64,000 nt of DNA, from assembly GCF_002891295.1 (NCBI RefSeq), contig NZ_LGUI01000002.1, positions 992,001 through 1,056,000 of the forward strand, in the 5' to 3' direction. Both the position numbers and the translations under genes were made by a program. Positions 1 to 10,716 of this stretch are shown in pieces. Below the pieces are notes generated by a model. The model made no database searches, was not told where the DNA came from, and saw only the letters and a list, made by a program, of their open reading frames with translations. How positions within the stretch are numbered: position 1 is the first letter of the stretch; each line of letters begins with the position of its first letter. Source of the DNA: Streptomyces eurocidicus (GTDB lineage: Bacteria; Actinomycetota; Actinomycetes; Streptomycetales; Streptomycetaceae).

Positions 1-3000
1 GTCTTCGAGGCGCCCACACCGATGATGTGGGACTCCAGCCCGGGCAAGGGATCCCGCGACGCGGCAGTCACCCGGAAGACCTCGCCGAGACCTGGGCAAC
101 CAGCCGGTGTGACGCGCGGGGACAGCCGTCAGGAGCCCGGTCCCGGCGAGTCCGGTGCCCTCGTCCGCGTCGGCGTCGACATACTGCCCGGCGGCGACGA
201 ACTCGTCCTGACACCGGACAAGAAGGTCCTGGCCGGCACCGACACGGTCTACCCGGTCTACATCGACCCCCAGTGGTACGCGCCCCGGTCCTCGTCCTGG
301 ACGGTCGCCTCGAAATACTGGGCGAACACCCCGCAGTGGAAGTTCAACGGCGACAAGGACGCCGGCATGGGCTACTGCGACTGGATGCACTGCAACCCCG
401 GGGACACCAAACGCCTCTTCTACCAGATCCCCACATCACAGTTCGCGGGCAAGTCGATCCTGTCCGCAGAGTTCGTCGTCCCCGAGACCTGGGCCGCTTC
501 CTGCCAGAAAAAGGGCGTTCAACTGTGGCGGACCAAGGAAATATCCGCCTCGACCACCTGGAACTCGCAGGACTCGTCCGGTTTCTGGCTCAAGAAGCTG
601 GCCGAGTACGACTTCGCCTACGGCTATGAAGGCTGCGCGAGCGGCGACGGCGAGTTCAAGGTCCTCGACGCGGTCAAAGAAGCCGCGTCGAAGTCCTGGC
701 CCTCCCTTACCTTCGGACTCCGGGCCTCGGACGAGAACGACACCTACGCCTGGAAGCGGTTCTCTGACCGTGCCTACCTCCGGGTGCAGTACAACACGCC
801 CCCGCCCCAGATCGCCATGTCCCAGCTGACTATGGCCTACGGCGGGACCTGCAGGATCCCGGAGAAGGCCGTTCACATCCGCAGCCTCGGGCAGGTCTAT
901 GCCAACGACGTCAAGGACCCCGACGGCGACGACATCGCGGTGGAGTTCCAGGCCGAATGGGACGCAGGCGACGGCAAGGGCACCCTGGCCCGGTGGACGC
1001 CGGGACTGACCGGCTTCAAGAAGTCAGGGTCGGACTTCACGATGACCTTGCCGTCCACGATCACGGTCAACACACCCGTGAACTGGTACGTACGCGCTTA
1101 CGACCACCAGGGCTACTCCCCCTGGTCCTTCGCCGGGTCCCCCAGCGGCTGCTACTTCGTCCGCGACCCCAAGACGCTGCCCGCCCCCGGAGTGACCTCC
1201 CGCGACTACCCCGAATCGCGGCCGGCGGACCACGCGGGATCCGACGACCCCTGGTTCGACGGAGTCGGCAGATACGGCACGTTCACCGTCGGACCGGCCT
1301 CTCAGGACATCACCGGGTACATCTACGGCATCAATGGCGACGCCACCCCGAAGAACACCCTGACCACCACGGAGGGCGCCGCGAGAGCCGTCAAGGCTCT
1401 GCCCGAGCAGCCCGGCCTGAACTTCGTCACCGTTCAGTCATTCGACGCCGCGGGCAACATGAGCGAGCCCTACACCTACCGCTACAAGGTCCGCCCCGGC
1501 CAGCCCGAACGCGCCGCCTGGGCGATGGACGACGGCCCGCAAGCCATCCAGGCTCAGGGCTCCGCCCCCGCCCGCCGCGCGGAACTTCACGGCGGATCGT
1601 TCACGGGCTCCGATGGGGTGATGGGCGGGGCGCTGTCACTGAACGGCACGGACGGGTACGCGGGCACCGACATCCCCGTCGTGGACACCTCCGGCGGCTT
1701 CTCGGTATCCGCCTGGGCGAAGCTGTCGAAGAAACCGACCGAAGCCGCGGCGATCGTCACCCAGCCGGGCAACCACACCCCGGGGCTGGAGTTGTACTAC
1801 TCCAAGGACTACGACCGGTGGGCGTTCAACCAGTACGCCTCCGACACCGCCGGGGCGCTGCCCGTACGCGTGATGCAGAAGAACCCGGGCGGCGCCACAC
1901 CAGGGGAGTGGACCCATCTCGTAGGGGTGTACGACAGCGGCGACGCCGAGCTGCGCCTGTTCGTCAACGGTCGGCTCGAAGGCACCGTCGCCTACAAGTC
2001 CCCGTGGGACGCGCGTCGCGGCCTGCAGATCGGTGCGGCGTCCTTCGACGGGAAGCCCACCGACTTCTTCCCAGGCCAAATCGACGAACTCGAGATCTTC
2101 AACAAACCCGCGTCGGCGAGCGAGGTGTCCCGCCTCTACGCCAAGGAGCACATCCGCGGCCCCGGACGCCCCGCCCGCGCGATCTTCGCCTTCGACGAGG
2201 ACGCCGGAGCAAAGGAAGTCAACGGCCACGCCGACGTCATGCCCGCCGTCTTCCACGGCAGCCCTCAGCCGGGCACCGAAGGCGCCGACGGCCAGGCACT
2301 CTCCTTGGACGGGGTGGACGACTACGCCAGCGTCGACGCACCCCACTTCAACACCATGGGCAGCTTCGCCGTCTCCGCCTGGGCCCGGTTGCCCAGGAAC
2401 AAACCTCAGCACACCTCGGTGGTCCTCACCCAGGCAGGAACGAACGCGAGCGGCGCCGAGCTGTACTACTCACCCACCTATGACCGGTGGGTCCTCAACC
2501 AGCACACCAAAGACACCCTGGACGCCCCGTCGAACAAGGTCGTCCAGAACGCCGGCCCCGCCCCGCAGGGAAGCGAGTGGACACACCTGGTCGGAGTCCG
2601 CGACATCGTCTCCGGCACCCTCACGCTCTACGTCAACGGAATCCCCGCCGGGACCGTCCCGCTCAGCAGCCCGTGGTACGCCGACCAGCGGCTGCAGATC
2701 GGGGCCGGTTCCTACGGAGGCAAGCAGGACAACTTCTTCGCCGGAGACATCGACGACGTCCGCATCTACGACCGGCCCGCCTCCGCCCGCGAGGTACAGC
2801 AACTGTTTCAGCAACGAGCCCTGGTCAAGGGGCGCTGGCAGTTCGACACCACCACCCCCGGCACCCCGGTCCTCTCTCCCGACGCCCTGACGGACAAAGG
2901 GGCGGTACGCCACGACATGACGGTCACGGGCAAGGCCGCGATCGCACCCGGCCGTGTCGACCAGGGAAGCCTCAAGCTCAACGGAGTGGACGCCGCGGCC

Positions 3001-3609
3001 ACCAGCGGCGTACCGGTCGATACCAGCGGCAGTTTCACAATGACCGCCTGGGCGCAGCGCGTGGCCGACAGCCCGGGCCGTGCGATGACGGTGATGAGCG
3101 CGGAAGGCACCCGCCGGAACGCTTTCACCGTCCGCTATGTACCCGGTCCGGATGAAGCGGGAGGCATCGAGGGGCGCGGGCGCTGGCAGGTGGTGCTGCC
3201 CGGCAAGGACACGGACACCGATGTCACCGTCACCACGGTGGACAATCACGCCTTCGAGGACGTCGGCACCTGGAATCACCTCGCCCTTGTCTACGACGGC
3301 TTCGCCAACGAACTCCGCCTCTACGTCAACGGTGCCCTGGAGGAGTTCGCCTGCCCCGCGCCCGCCGAAGTGGCGAGGGCCGGCACCTCGGCCTGCACCG
3401 ACCGCCTCTCTCAGGCCGGTAACGCACTGACCTTTCGCGCCACGAAGGCGCTCCACATCGGCCGGTCACTGCTCATGGGCACGGCTGATGAGTACTGGTC
3501 CGGTCAGATCGACGACGTATGGGCGTTCCAGGGGGCCCTGACCGAGGCCCAGGTCAAGAGCCTCGCGGCAGGCAGAAGCGGCCTGCCCACCCACGTGCCC
3601 AACGAGTGA
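1..3609 (+). CDS. LamG-domain repeat protein, 5' partial
   Basis: The frame is open from base 1, before the first ATG at 22, so the true start lies outside the window. The visible 1200 residues begin with a segment containing VYPVYIDPQW, which I recognise from large Streptomyces wall-associated proteins. Three LamG/concanavalin-like repeats follow, at about nt 1620-2140, 2270-2800 and 2940-3560. Each has an ALSLNGxDxYA-type strand, an SVSAWAK/R strand, a WTHLVGVYD-type strand and an LQIGAxSxxGK segment. LamG domains usually bind glycans or proteins. The gene ends 141 bp before an RHS toxin gene on the same strand, an arrangement that suggests shared surface display or delivery (inference). 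No transmembrane anchor is visible at the C terminus. Confidence 0.85.
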   Translation, partial: VFEAPTPMMWDSSPGKGSRDAAVTRKTSPRPGQPAGVTRGDSRQEPGPGESGALVRVGVDILPGGDELVLTPDKKVLAGTDTVYPVYIDPQWYAPRSSSWTVASKYWANTPQWKFNGDKDAGMGYCDWMHCNPGDTKRLFYQIPTSQFAGKSILSAEFVVPETWAASCQKKGVQLWRTKEISASTTWNSQDSSGFWLKKLAEYDFAYGYEGCASGDGEFKVLDAVKEAASKSWPSLTFGLRASDENDTYAWKRFSDRAYLRVQYNTPPPQIAMSQLTMAYGGTCRIPEKAVHIRSLGQVYANDVKDPDGDDIAVEFQAEWDAGDGKGTLARWTPGLTGFKKSGSDFTMTLPSTITVNTPVNWYVRAYDHQGYSPWSFAGSPSGCYFVRDPKTLPAPGVTSRDYPESRPADHAGSDDPWFDGVGRYGTFTVGPASQDITGYIYGINGDATPKNTLTTTEGAARAVKALPEQPGLNFVTVQSFDAAGNMSEPYTYRYKVRPGQPERAAWAMDDGPQAIQAQGSAPARRAELHGGSFTGSDGVMGGALSLNGTDGYAGTDIPVVDTSGGFSVSAWAKLSKKPTEAAAIVTQPGNHTPGLELYYSKDYDRWAFNQYASDTAGALPVRVMQKNPGGATPGEWTHLVGVYDSGDAELRLFVNGRLEGTVAYKSPWDARRGLQIGAASFDGKPTDFFPGQIDELEIFNKPASASEVSRLYAKEHIRGPGRPARAIFAFDEDAGAKEVNGHADVMPAVFHGSPQPGTEGADGQALSLDGVDDYASVDAPHFNTMGSFAVSAWARLPRNKPQHTSVVLTQAGTNASGAELYYSPTYDRWVLNQHTKDTLDAPSNKVVQNAGPAPQGSEWTHLVGVRDIVSGTLTLYVNGIPAGTVPLSSPWYADQRLQIGAGSYGGKQDNFFAGDIDDVRIYDRPASAREVQQLFQQRALVKGRWQFDTTTPGTPVLSPDALTDKGAVRHDMTVTGKAAIAPGRVDQGSLKLNGVDAAATSGVPVDTSGSFTMTAWAQRVADSPGRAMTVMSAEGTRRNAFTVRYVPGPDEAGGIEGRGRWQVVLPGKDTDTDVTVTTVDNHAFEDVGTWNHLALVYDGFANELRLYVNGALEEFACPAPAEVARAGTSACTDRLSQAGNALTFRATKALHIGRSLLMGTADEYWSGQIDDVWAFQGALTEAQVKSLAAGRSGLPTHVPNE

Positions 3610-3750
3610 ACGACCGAGTCCGGCAGGGCAGGGACCGCCCGAGCGGTGCGATACGGGCACCCGGCCCCTGCCCAGCCACGACGCGGAAGGCTTCCGCAGT
3701 CCCATGCGTGCCAGTGGGCACGCTGATGCCTCAGTGGGGGATGACGAGGG

Positions 3751-6700
3751 ATGAACGGCAAGGCAAGAGCACGCACGTCGGCATGGAGAGCGCGGACAGC
3801 GCTCGCCGTGTCAGGAACGCTGATAGTCACACTGGTACAAGGTTCGGGGTTCCCCGCTGCGGCCGGTAACGTCAAAGGCTGGCCAGGAGTACCTTCGGCA
3901 GACAAGCCCGTCGAAGGCAAGGAGGCCGTCGGCAGACCTCGCACGCTCGACCAGGCTCCCAAGTCGCCGCGCAAGTCACCCGAGGCGACCTGGCCCAGAG
4001 GCGGAAAGGCCCTCGTCGGCCTTTCCCCAGCCGCTCCTGACACCGGGCGTGGCGTGGGAAAGTCCCTGGCCGCCGACAGCTTGCCGGTCACTCTCCTCAC
4101 CGCACCCGCTGAGCCCAGGGAGCGTGAACAAGCCCCGACTGCGTCCCAGACGGCAGGCAACGCCGAAATCCGTGTCCTGGACCACACGGCGAGCGAGCGC
4201 ACAGGCGTCGACGGCCTGCTGTTCAGCATCACCCCGCAGCTTCCCGGGACAGGCTTCAAGCCTGCGCCGACGGCCACCAGGGTTCGCGTGGACTACTCCG
4301 CGTTCGCCCAGGCATTCGGCGGTGCCTATGCCGCACGCCTGCGGCTGGCCGAGCTCCCTTCCTGCGCCCTCACCACCCCGCACAAAGCCGAGTGCAGGAC
4401 CTCCGTGCCGCTGGAGACGGTGAACGACACAGAGGAACAGACACTCACCGCCCGCATTCCCCTGCACGCGCCGGCAGCGACCGTACTGGCCGCCGCGCCG
4501 GTGTCCTCCGGCGAAAAGGGCGACTACAAGGCTTCTCCGCTGTCACCCTCATCGACCTGGAAGACCGATCTCAACACGGGCGCCTTCGGCTGGTCGTACC
4601 CCATGCAGGTTCCGGCCGTCCCCGGCGGCCTCAAACCCGACATCGGTCTCGTCTACTCCTCCTCCGCGATCGACGGCAGAACCGGCAACACCAACAATCA
4701 GTCGTCCTGGGTGGGTGACGGCTTCGACCTCTGGCCCGGTTTCATCGAGCGCAGTTACAAGCCGTGCGCCGACGACGACGTCAAGCACACCGACGGGAAC
4801 AAGCCCGGAGACCTGTGCTGGGCCTACGAGAACGCCACCCTCTCCTTTAACGGGAAATCCGGCGAGCTGGTCCCCGCGGGCGACAACCAGTGGAAGCTGA
4901 GGAACGACGATGGCACGAAGATCTCACGCCTGGTCGGCGACGAGCACGACAATGGTGACAACGACAACGAGTACTGGCGGCTGACCAGCCCGGACGGAAC
5001 CCGGTACTACTTCGGTTACCACAAGCTCAACGGCTGGGCAGCGGGCAAGGACACCACCGACTCGACCTGGACCGTACCCGTCTACGGCAACAACACCGGC
5101 GAACCCTGCCACAAGGACACGTTCAAGGACTCGTGGTGCCAGCAGGCGTGGCGCTGGAACCTCGACTACGCGGTCGACCGGCACGGCAACGCGGTCAGCT
5201 ACTACTACGGCAAGGAGAGCAACTCCTACGGCCGCGACCTCGAGGCCAAGGACGGCACCCCCTACACACGCGGCGGCTACCTCAAGCGCATCGAGTACGG
5301 CCTGAAATCCTCCGACCTGTATGCCAAGGCCCTGGCGAAGGTCGACATCGGCAACGCCGAACGATGCCTGCCCGACGACAAACAGGGACTGACCTGCGCG
5401 GCAGACACCATAGGCACCAAAAAGCCCTACTGGTACGACACACCCTGGGACCTGAACTGCACAGCGGGCACCGAGTGCGACAAGGGCCGCCTCTCACCGT
5501 CGTTCTGGACCCGCAAGCGGCTGACTGACGTCACTACCCGTGTCCTGAAGAGCGACGGAACCTACGCATCCGTCGATTCGTGGAAGCTGAGCCACCGCTG
5601 GGGCATGGCCGACACCGACTACCAGCTCCTGCTGGACTCCGTCCAGCACACCGGCCAGTCGGCCACCCCCGCCATCACCCTGCCGAAGACTACCTTTGCC
5701 TACACCCAGCGCCCCAACCGTCTCGACAAGACCGGTGACGGCCAAGCGCCTTTCATCAAGGAACGCCTGTCCACCGTCGCCGACGAGACCGGCGGACAGA
5801 CCGACGTCGTCTACTCGGCACCGGCCTGCGACGGAAGCAGGCTGCCCACCCCCGAGACGAACACCACCCGCTGCTTCCCCCAGTTCACATCGGTTGCCGG
5901 CGGCGAGGACCCCACCCAGCAGTGGTTCAACAAGTACGTGGTGGAATCCGTGACCGCCGCCGATCGCACCGGTGGTTCCCCTGACCAGGTCACCCGTTAC
6001 GAGTACCTCGGCGACGCCGCCTGGCACTTCGACGACGATGATGGTCTGACCAAGGAGAAATTCAAGACCTGGTCGGCCTGGCGCGGCTACGGCCACGTCC
6101 GGGTGCAGAAGGGCGGCCAGGGCGCGGGCGGCATGAAATCCCAGGAGGACACCTACTTCCTGCGCGGCATGGACGGAGACAGAAAGAGCAGGGCAGGTGG
6201 TACGAAAACGGTCCTTGTTCCCGTCAACATGGATGTGGCCGAAGCCTTTGTCGACCACGAATCCACTGCCGGATTCACCTACCTGAAGGAATCCTATTCC
6301 GGCCCGGACGGGAAGGTCCTCTCAAAATCCCTCACCAAACCCTGGCACCACGAGACCGCAAGGAAGACCCGTTCCTGGGGCACCGTCACCGCGAACTTCA
6401 CCGGCACGGAATCGGCCCGCACCTACACCTCCCTCGACGACGGAGCGGGAACGAAGTGGCGCAATACCGCCACCACCACCGTCCACGACACGGCCACAGG
6501 CCGCGCCAGACAGGTCGACGACCACGGCGACACCTCCACCCCCGACGACGACCGCTGCACCCGCACCACTTACGCCGACAACACCGACGCCAACATCCTC
6601 AACCTTCCCTCACGTATCGAGACCGTCGCCACCTCCTGCGCAACGGCGACCGTGGACCGCGCGAAAGCCGTCATCTCCGACGTCCGCACCGCCTATGACG

Positions 6701-9700
6701 GCGGAACCTACGGTGCGACCCCGACAAAGGGCGAAGCCACCAGTGTGGCCACCCTCAACAAGCACGACGGCAAACATGCCGCCTACCTGGAGTCCGCTGC
6801 CACCTTCGACGCCTACGGCCGGGCACTGACCGCCACCGACCTCACCGCGGAAGTCGTCTTCGACACCGATGGGACACAACTTTCCACCACCAGGCGTTCC
6901 GACGGCCGCACCACCACCACGGCCTACACCCCTGCCACGGGATTCGCCACCACCATCACCACCACCACACCCCCCGCCAAGGCCGACGACGCCACCACCG
7001 CGCAGGTCGACAAGAGCATCGTCGACCCGCTCCGCGGTCAGCCGGTGACCACCGTGGACACCAACAACAAACGCACCGACCTCTCCTACGACGCCCTCGG
7101 CAGATCCACCAAGGTCTGGCTACCCAACCGCCCCAAGAGCGGCAACGGCATCCCCAGCCTCGAATTCACCTACACCCTCACCGACGGGAAGCCTGTCGCC
7201 GTCGGTACCCGGACCCTCAACAACAAGTCCGGCCAGCTAACCTCCTACACCCTCTACGACGGCTTCCTCCGCCCTCGCCAGACCCAGGCCCCAGGACCTG
7301 ACCGCGGTCGTCTGCTCACCGACACCTTCTACGACGAACGCGGCCTGGCTACCAAGACGTTCACCACCTACTACGCCAACGGCACCCCGGCCGCCACCCT
7401 CTTCGCCCCGGACGACGCACGGAAGGTGGAATCACAGACCTGGAACACCTACGACGGCCTCGGCCGCGTCACCAGAACCCAGCAGATCGCCGGCAACAGC
7501 GACGTGGGCAAAGTCCTGAACACTACCCGCACCCTCTACGGCGGTGACCGCACCACTGTCATCCCCCCGGCCGGATCCACCGCCACCACGAGCGTCATCG
7601 ACGCGCGAGGACAGACACGCGAACTGCGCCAACTCCACAGCCACGACCCGGACGCGGACTTCGATACCACCCGTTACGCCTACACCCCCGCCGGCGCACT
7701 GGCCCAGGTCACCGACCCCGCAGGTAACTCCTGGTCCTACATCTACGACCAGCAAGGCCGCCGGATCTCCGCCGACGATCCCGACCAGGGAACAATCCTC
7801 AGCACCTATGACGACCGCGGCCGGCTGACCTCCACCACCAACGCTCGCAAGACCAGGAACACCCTCTACTACACCTACGACGACCTCGGTCGCAGAACCG
7901 AAATCCGGGAAGGCTCTCCCACCGGCGTCAAACTCGCCGAGTGGACCTACGACACCGTCACCAACGGCAAAGGCAGGCCCGCCACCACCACCCGCTACGC
8001 GGACGGCAACGCCTTCACTACCCGCGTCGACGAATACGACTCGCTCTACCGGGCCACCCGCACCAGCGTCACCATCCCCGCGATGTCCCCCGACGAGAAA
8101 CCCCTGGCAGGGACCTACGACTTCGGTACAGCCTACGAAGCTTCAGGTGCCGTGCAGAGCATCGGCCTCCCCCCGGCCGGCTCGCTTCCGGGGAACGTCG
8201 TCAGCTACACCTACGACGACATCCTGCGCCCCGTCGGCGCCACCACCTTCGACGGCATCAAAGCCACCGTCAGCAGTTACAGCCTCACTGGCAAGCCACT
8301 GCAATCACAACTGAACCGAAACAGCGGCAAGGCCACCCAGGTCACCAACGGCTACGAGTGGGGCACCCAACGCCTGGCCACCACCCGCGTCGACCGGCAG
8401 AACGCCCCCGCGCCGGATAAGGCCGCCGCCTACACCTACGACGAGACCGGCAATATCCGGGCACTGTCCGACACAGCTCCCGACGGCACTGACACACAGT
8501 GCTTCACCTACGACCATCTCCGCCGCGTCACCGACGAGTGGACCCAGTCGGCAACTGCCTGCGCGGACGCCCCGGCAGGGAACCTGATCGGCGGACCGGC
8601 CCCGTACTGGAACTCCTACACCTACGACAAGACCGGCAACCGTCTCACCGAGGAACGCCACGACACAGGCGGTGACAGCGCCAAGGACATCAAGCGCACC
8701 TACACCTACCCCGCCGCCGGCAAATCTCAGCCACATGCTCTCACCACTGTTCAGGCGGTCGGCCCAACCGGCACGGCCAAGGACTCCTACACCTACGACC
8801 CCACAGGCAACACCATCGCGCGCGCACTCGGCGGCGACACCCAGTCCCTGGACTGGGACACCGAGGGTCACCTCGCGAAGGTCACCGAGCCCAAGGACGA
8901 CAAGAACACCAAGACCGCCTCGTACATCTACGACGCCGACGGCCGGCGACTGATCGCCCGCACCGACACCAGCACCACCCTCTACCTCGGTACGACCGAG
9001 ATCACCCTGGCCAAGGGCTCCACCACACCGAAGGCCACCCGCTATCTCGACTTCGGCAACGGCCTGCAAGCCGTCCAGAGCGACGACGGCAGCGCATCCT
9101 TCGTCGTTGCGGATCACCTCGGCACCGGCCAACTGGCCATCGACACCATTACCACCACCGCCACCCGGCGCCGTGCCACACCCTTCGGCGCCCCGCGCGG
9201 AGAGCAGCCGAAGACCTGGCCCGGAACCAAAGGCTTCGTCGGCGGCACCACCGACCCCACCACCGGTCTCACCCATCTCGGCGCACGCGAATACGACCCC
9301 CAGACCGGCCGCTTCATCAGCGTCGACCCCCTCATGGACCTGGCCGACCCCCAGCAGAACCACGGCTACACCTATGCCAACAACAACCCCGCCACTCTGT
9401 CGGACCCCACCGGACTGATGCCCGGGGACTGCGCGCTGATCGGCGTCAGCTGCACACGTCACGTGGACGGCAGCTGGGATGTGGAGCCCAACGACAACTA
9501 CCGGGGTGCCCCGACAGAGAACGACATCGAAAGCGAAGCCCGGGTCGTCAAGCTCCGCAACTACTCCCAATGCGGCATAGGAAGGTGCGGATACGCGGGC
9601 ATGCCGGCCCCCGCACGGCAAAGACACATAGAGACCACGTACAGGGCCGAGCCTAAATGGGTACAGGTCGTCAACACGGTTGTTGAGACCGTCCCGAAGG

Positions 9701-10707
9701 TCGTCGGCCCCGACGTGGAGGCATGGGAAGACTGTGGGAACCTTGAGATATCGGGGTGCGCATGGGCCGCGACCGATGTGCTGCCGTGGGGAAAGATCGG
9801 CAAGATCGGAAAATTCCTCAAGGACAGCAGGATTCTCGAGGAAGCCGCCGAGGGATCCGAGAGGGTCGCCAAGCAGTGCCACAGCTTTCTCCCCGGCACC
9901 GAAGTCCTGCTGGCCGACGGCACCAGCAAGAAGATCGAAGAGGTCGAGACCGGCGACCATGTGCTGGCCACCGACCCCGAGACAGGCGAGACAACAGCCC
10001 GGGAAGTAGTGGCCGGCATCGTCACCGAGGACGACAAGGACTTCACCGAGCTCACCGTGGAGACCGACGAGGGCGGCGCTGCCCTCGTCGCCACCGATAC
10101 ACACCCCTTCTGGGACACCCGGGAGAACACGTGGGCCGACGCGGGACAAGTCCGGCCCGGGAATCGGCTGCGCACCGCGGACAACGGTGCGGTCACAGTC
10201 CAGTCGGCCACCCATTTCCGCAAGCGGCAGCGCACGCATGACCTCACGGTCTCCGGTACCCACACGTATTATGTGCTGGCGGGCACCACGCCGGTCCTCG
10301 TCCACAACTGCGATGTCGGGTCCGCGGATCTTGCTCATCTGACCGACAGAGCCGATGACTTGCATTCTCTCATCCCCTCTGGCGGGCAGCGCTACAGGAC
10401 TACGGGGGTGCTGCATGCCGATGGAATCGGCGGGGGAATCGACCTGTCAGCCGTCGGGGCGAGGAGCAACCTCACCTTGATCCAAAGGGCAGACTCCCTT
10501 GACGCGGGAGAGTTGGCGATCTCGGCGACCAATGGTGCACATGCTGAAGTCAAGCTTGTCACCGCAGCCCAGCATCTAGGTCTTCGTCCCGGAGGGATAG
10601 CCGCGAGCAGGCCCTTCTGTCCTGCTTGTTCCCAGTTCCTAACGGGTCAGGGAGCGACACTTATGAGCCCGCGAACTGCCCTCTGGCTTCCGCCCGGCGT
10701 AGGGTAG
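3751..10707 (+). CDS. Secreted RHS polymorphic toxin with Hint autoprotease and C-terminal deaminase-like toxin
   Basis: This 2318-residue protein starts with a signal peptide (Arg-rich n-region, hydrophobic LAVSGTLIVTLVQG, AAAG cleavage area). A long beta-rich shell precedes many YD repeats (YDxxGR motifs, about residues 1100-1800). The RHS core signature LGAREYDPQTGRFISVDP is near residue 1850. An intein-like Hint domain runs from C2043 to the VHNC junction (N2186/C2187); in this class it releases the tip. The last 131 residues contain H2264-A-E2266 and C2290-P-A-C2293, the zinc ligands and catalytic Glu pattern of cytidine-deaminase-fold toxins; HAEV is closest to YwqJ-like deaminases. RHS shells encapsulate and deliver C-terminal toxins. 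The toxin tip and next gene are less GC-rich than the shell, as expected for an exchangeable module. The deaminase subfamily and its substrate are not determined. Confidence 0.87.
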   Translation: MNGKARARTSAWRARTALAVSGTLIVTLVQGSGFPAAAGNVKGWPGVPSADKPVEGKEAVGRPRTLDQAPKSPRKSPEATWPRGGKALVGLSPAAPDTGRGVGKSLAADSLPVTLLTAPAEPREREQAPTASQTAGNAEIRVLDHTASERTGVDGLLFSITPQLPGTGFKPAPTATRVRVDYSAFAQAFGGAYAARLRLAELPSCALTTPHKAECRTSVPLETVNDTEEQTLTARIPLHAPAATVLAAAPVSSGEKGDYKASPLSPSSTWKTDLNTGAFGWSYPMQVPAVPGGLKPDIGLVYSSSAIDGRTGNTNNQSSWVGDGFDLWPGFIERSYKPCADDDVKHTDGNKPGDLCWAYENATLSFNGKSGELVPAGDNQWKLRNDDGTKISRLVGDEHDNGDNDNEYWRLTSPDGTRYYFGYHKLNGWAAGKDTTDSTWTVPVYGNNTGEPCHKDTFKDSWCQQAWRWNLDYAVDRHGNAVSYYYGKESNSYGRDLEAKDGTPYTRGGYLKRIEYGLKSSDLYAKALAKVDIGNAERCLPDDKQGLTCAADTIGTKKPYWYDTPWDLNCTAGTECDKGRLSPSFWTRKRLTDVTTRVLKSDGTYASVDSWKLSHRWGMADTDYQLLLDSVQHTGQSATPAITLPKTTFAYTQRPNRLDKTGDGQAPFIKERLSTVADETGGQTDVVYSAPACDGSRLPTPETNTTRCFPQFTSVAGGEDPTQQWFNKYVVESVTAADRTGGSPDQVTRYEYLGDAAWHFDDDDGLTKEKFKTWSAWRGYGHVRVQKGGQGAGGMKSQEDTYFLRGMDGDRKSRAGGTKTVLVPVNMDVAEAFVDHESTAGFTYLKESYSGPDGKVLSKSLTKPWHHETARKTRSWGTVTANFTGTESARTYTSLDDGAGTKWRNTATTTVHDTATGRARQVDDHGDTSTPDDDRCTRTTYADNTDANILNLPSRIETVATSCATATVDRAKAVISDVRTAYDGGTYGATPTKGEATSVATLNKHDGKHAAYLESAATFDAYGRALTATDLTAEVVFDTDGTQLSTTRRSDGRTTTTAYTPATGFATTITTTTPPAKADDATTAQVDKSIVDPLRGQPVTTVDTNNKRTDLSYDALGRSTKVWLPNRPKSGNGIPSLEFTYTLTDGKPVAVGTRTLNNKSGQLTSYTLYDGFLRPRQTQAPGPDRGRLLTDTFYDERGLATKTFTTYYANGTPAATLFAPDDARKVESQTWNTYDGLGRVTRTQQIAGNSDVGKVLNTTRTLYGGDRTTVIPPAGSTATTSVIDARGQTRELRQLHSHDPDADFDTTRYAYTPAGALAQVTDPAGNSWSYIYDQQGRRISADDPDQGTILSTYDDRGRLTSTTNARKTRNTLYYTYDDLGRRTEIREGSPTGVKLAEWTYDTVTNGKGRPATTTRYADGNAFTTRVDEYDSLYRATRTSVTIPAMSPDEKPLAGTYDFGTAYEASGAVQSIGLPPAGSLPGNVVSYTYDDILRPVGATTFDGIKATVSSYSLTGKPLQSQLNRNSGKATQVTNGYEWGTQRLATTRVDRQNAPAPDKAAAYTYDETGNIRALSDTAPDGTDTQCFTYDHLRRVTDEWTQSATACADAPAGNLIGGPAPYWNSYTYDKTGNRLTEERHDTGGDSAKDIKRTYTYPAAGKSQPHALTTVQAVGPTGTAKDSYTYDPTGNTIARALGGDTQSLDWDTEGHLAKVTEPKDDKNTKTASYIYDADGRRLIARTDTSTTLYLGTTEITLAKGSTTPKATRYLDFGNGLQAVQSDDGSASFVVADHLGTGQLAIDTITTTATRRRATPFGAPRGEQPKTWPGTKGFVGGTTDPTTGLTHLGAREYDPQTGRFISVDPLMDLADPQQNHGYTYANNNPATLSDPTGLMPGDCALIGVSCTRHVDGSWDVEPNDNYRGAPTENDIESEARVVKLRNYSQCGIGRCGYAGMPAPARQRHIETTYRAEPKWVQVVNTVVETVPKVVGPDVEAWEDCGNLEISGCAWAATDVLPWGKIGKIGKFLKDSRILEEAAEGSERVAKQCHSFLPGTEVLLADGTSKKIEEVETGDHVLATDPETGETTAREVVAGIVTEDDKDFTELTVETDEGGAALVATDTHPFWDTRENTWADAGQVRPGNRLRTADNGAVTVQSATHFRKRQRTHDLTVSGTHTYYVLAGTTPVLVHNCDVGSADLAHLTDRADDLHSLIPSGGQRYRTTGVLHADGIGGGIDLSAVGARSNLTLIQRADSLDAGELAISATNGAHAEVKLVTAAQHLGLRPGGIAASRPFCPACSQFLTGQGATLMSPRTALWLPPGVG

Positions 10708-10716
10708 TTTCCGATC

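Noticed and set aside
8305..10416. 703-residue frame antisense to the RHS gene
   Set aside because: Gly/Val-rich high-GC shadow without start signal or domain; the RHS repeats and Hint motifs are on the + strand.
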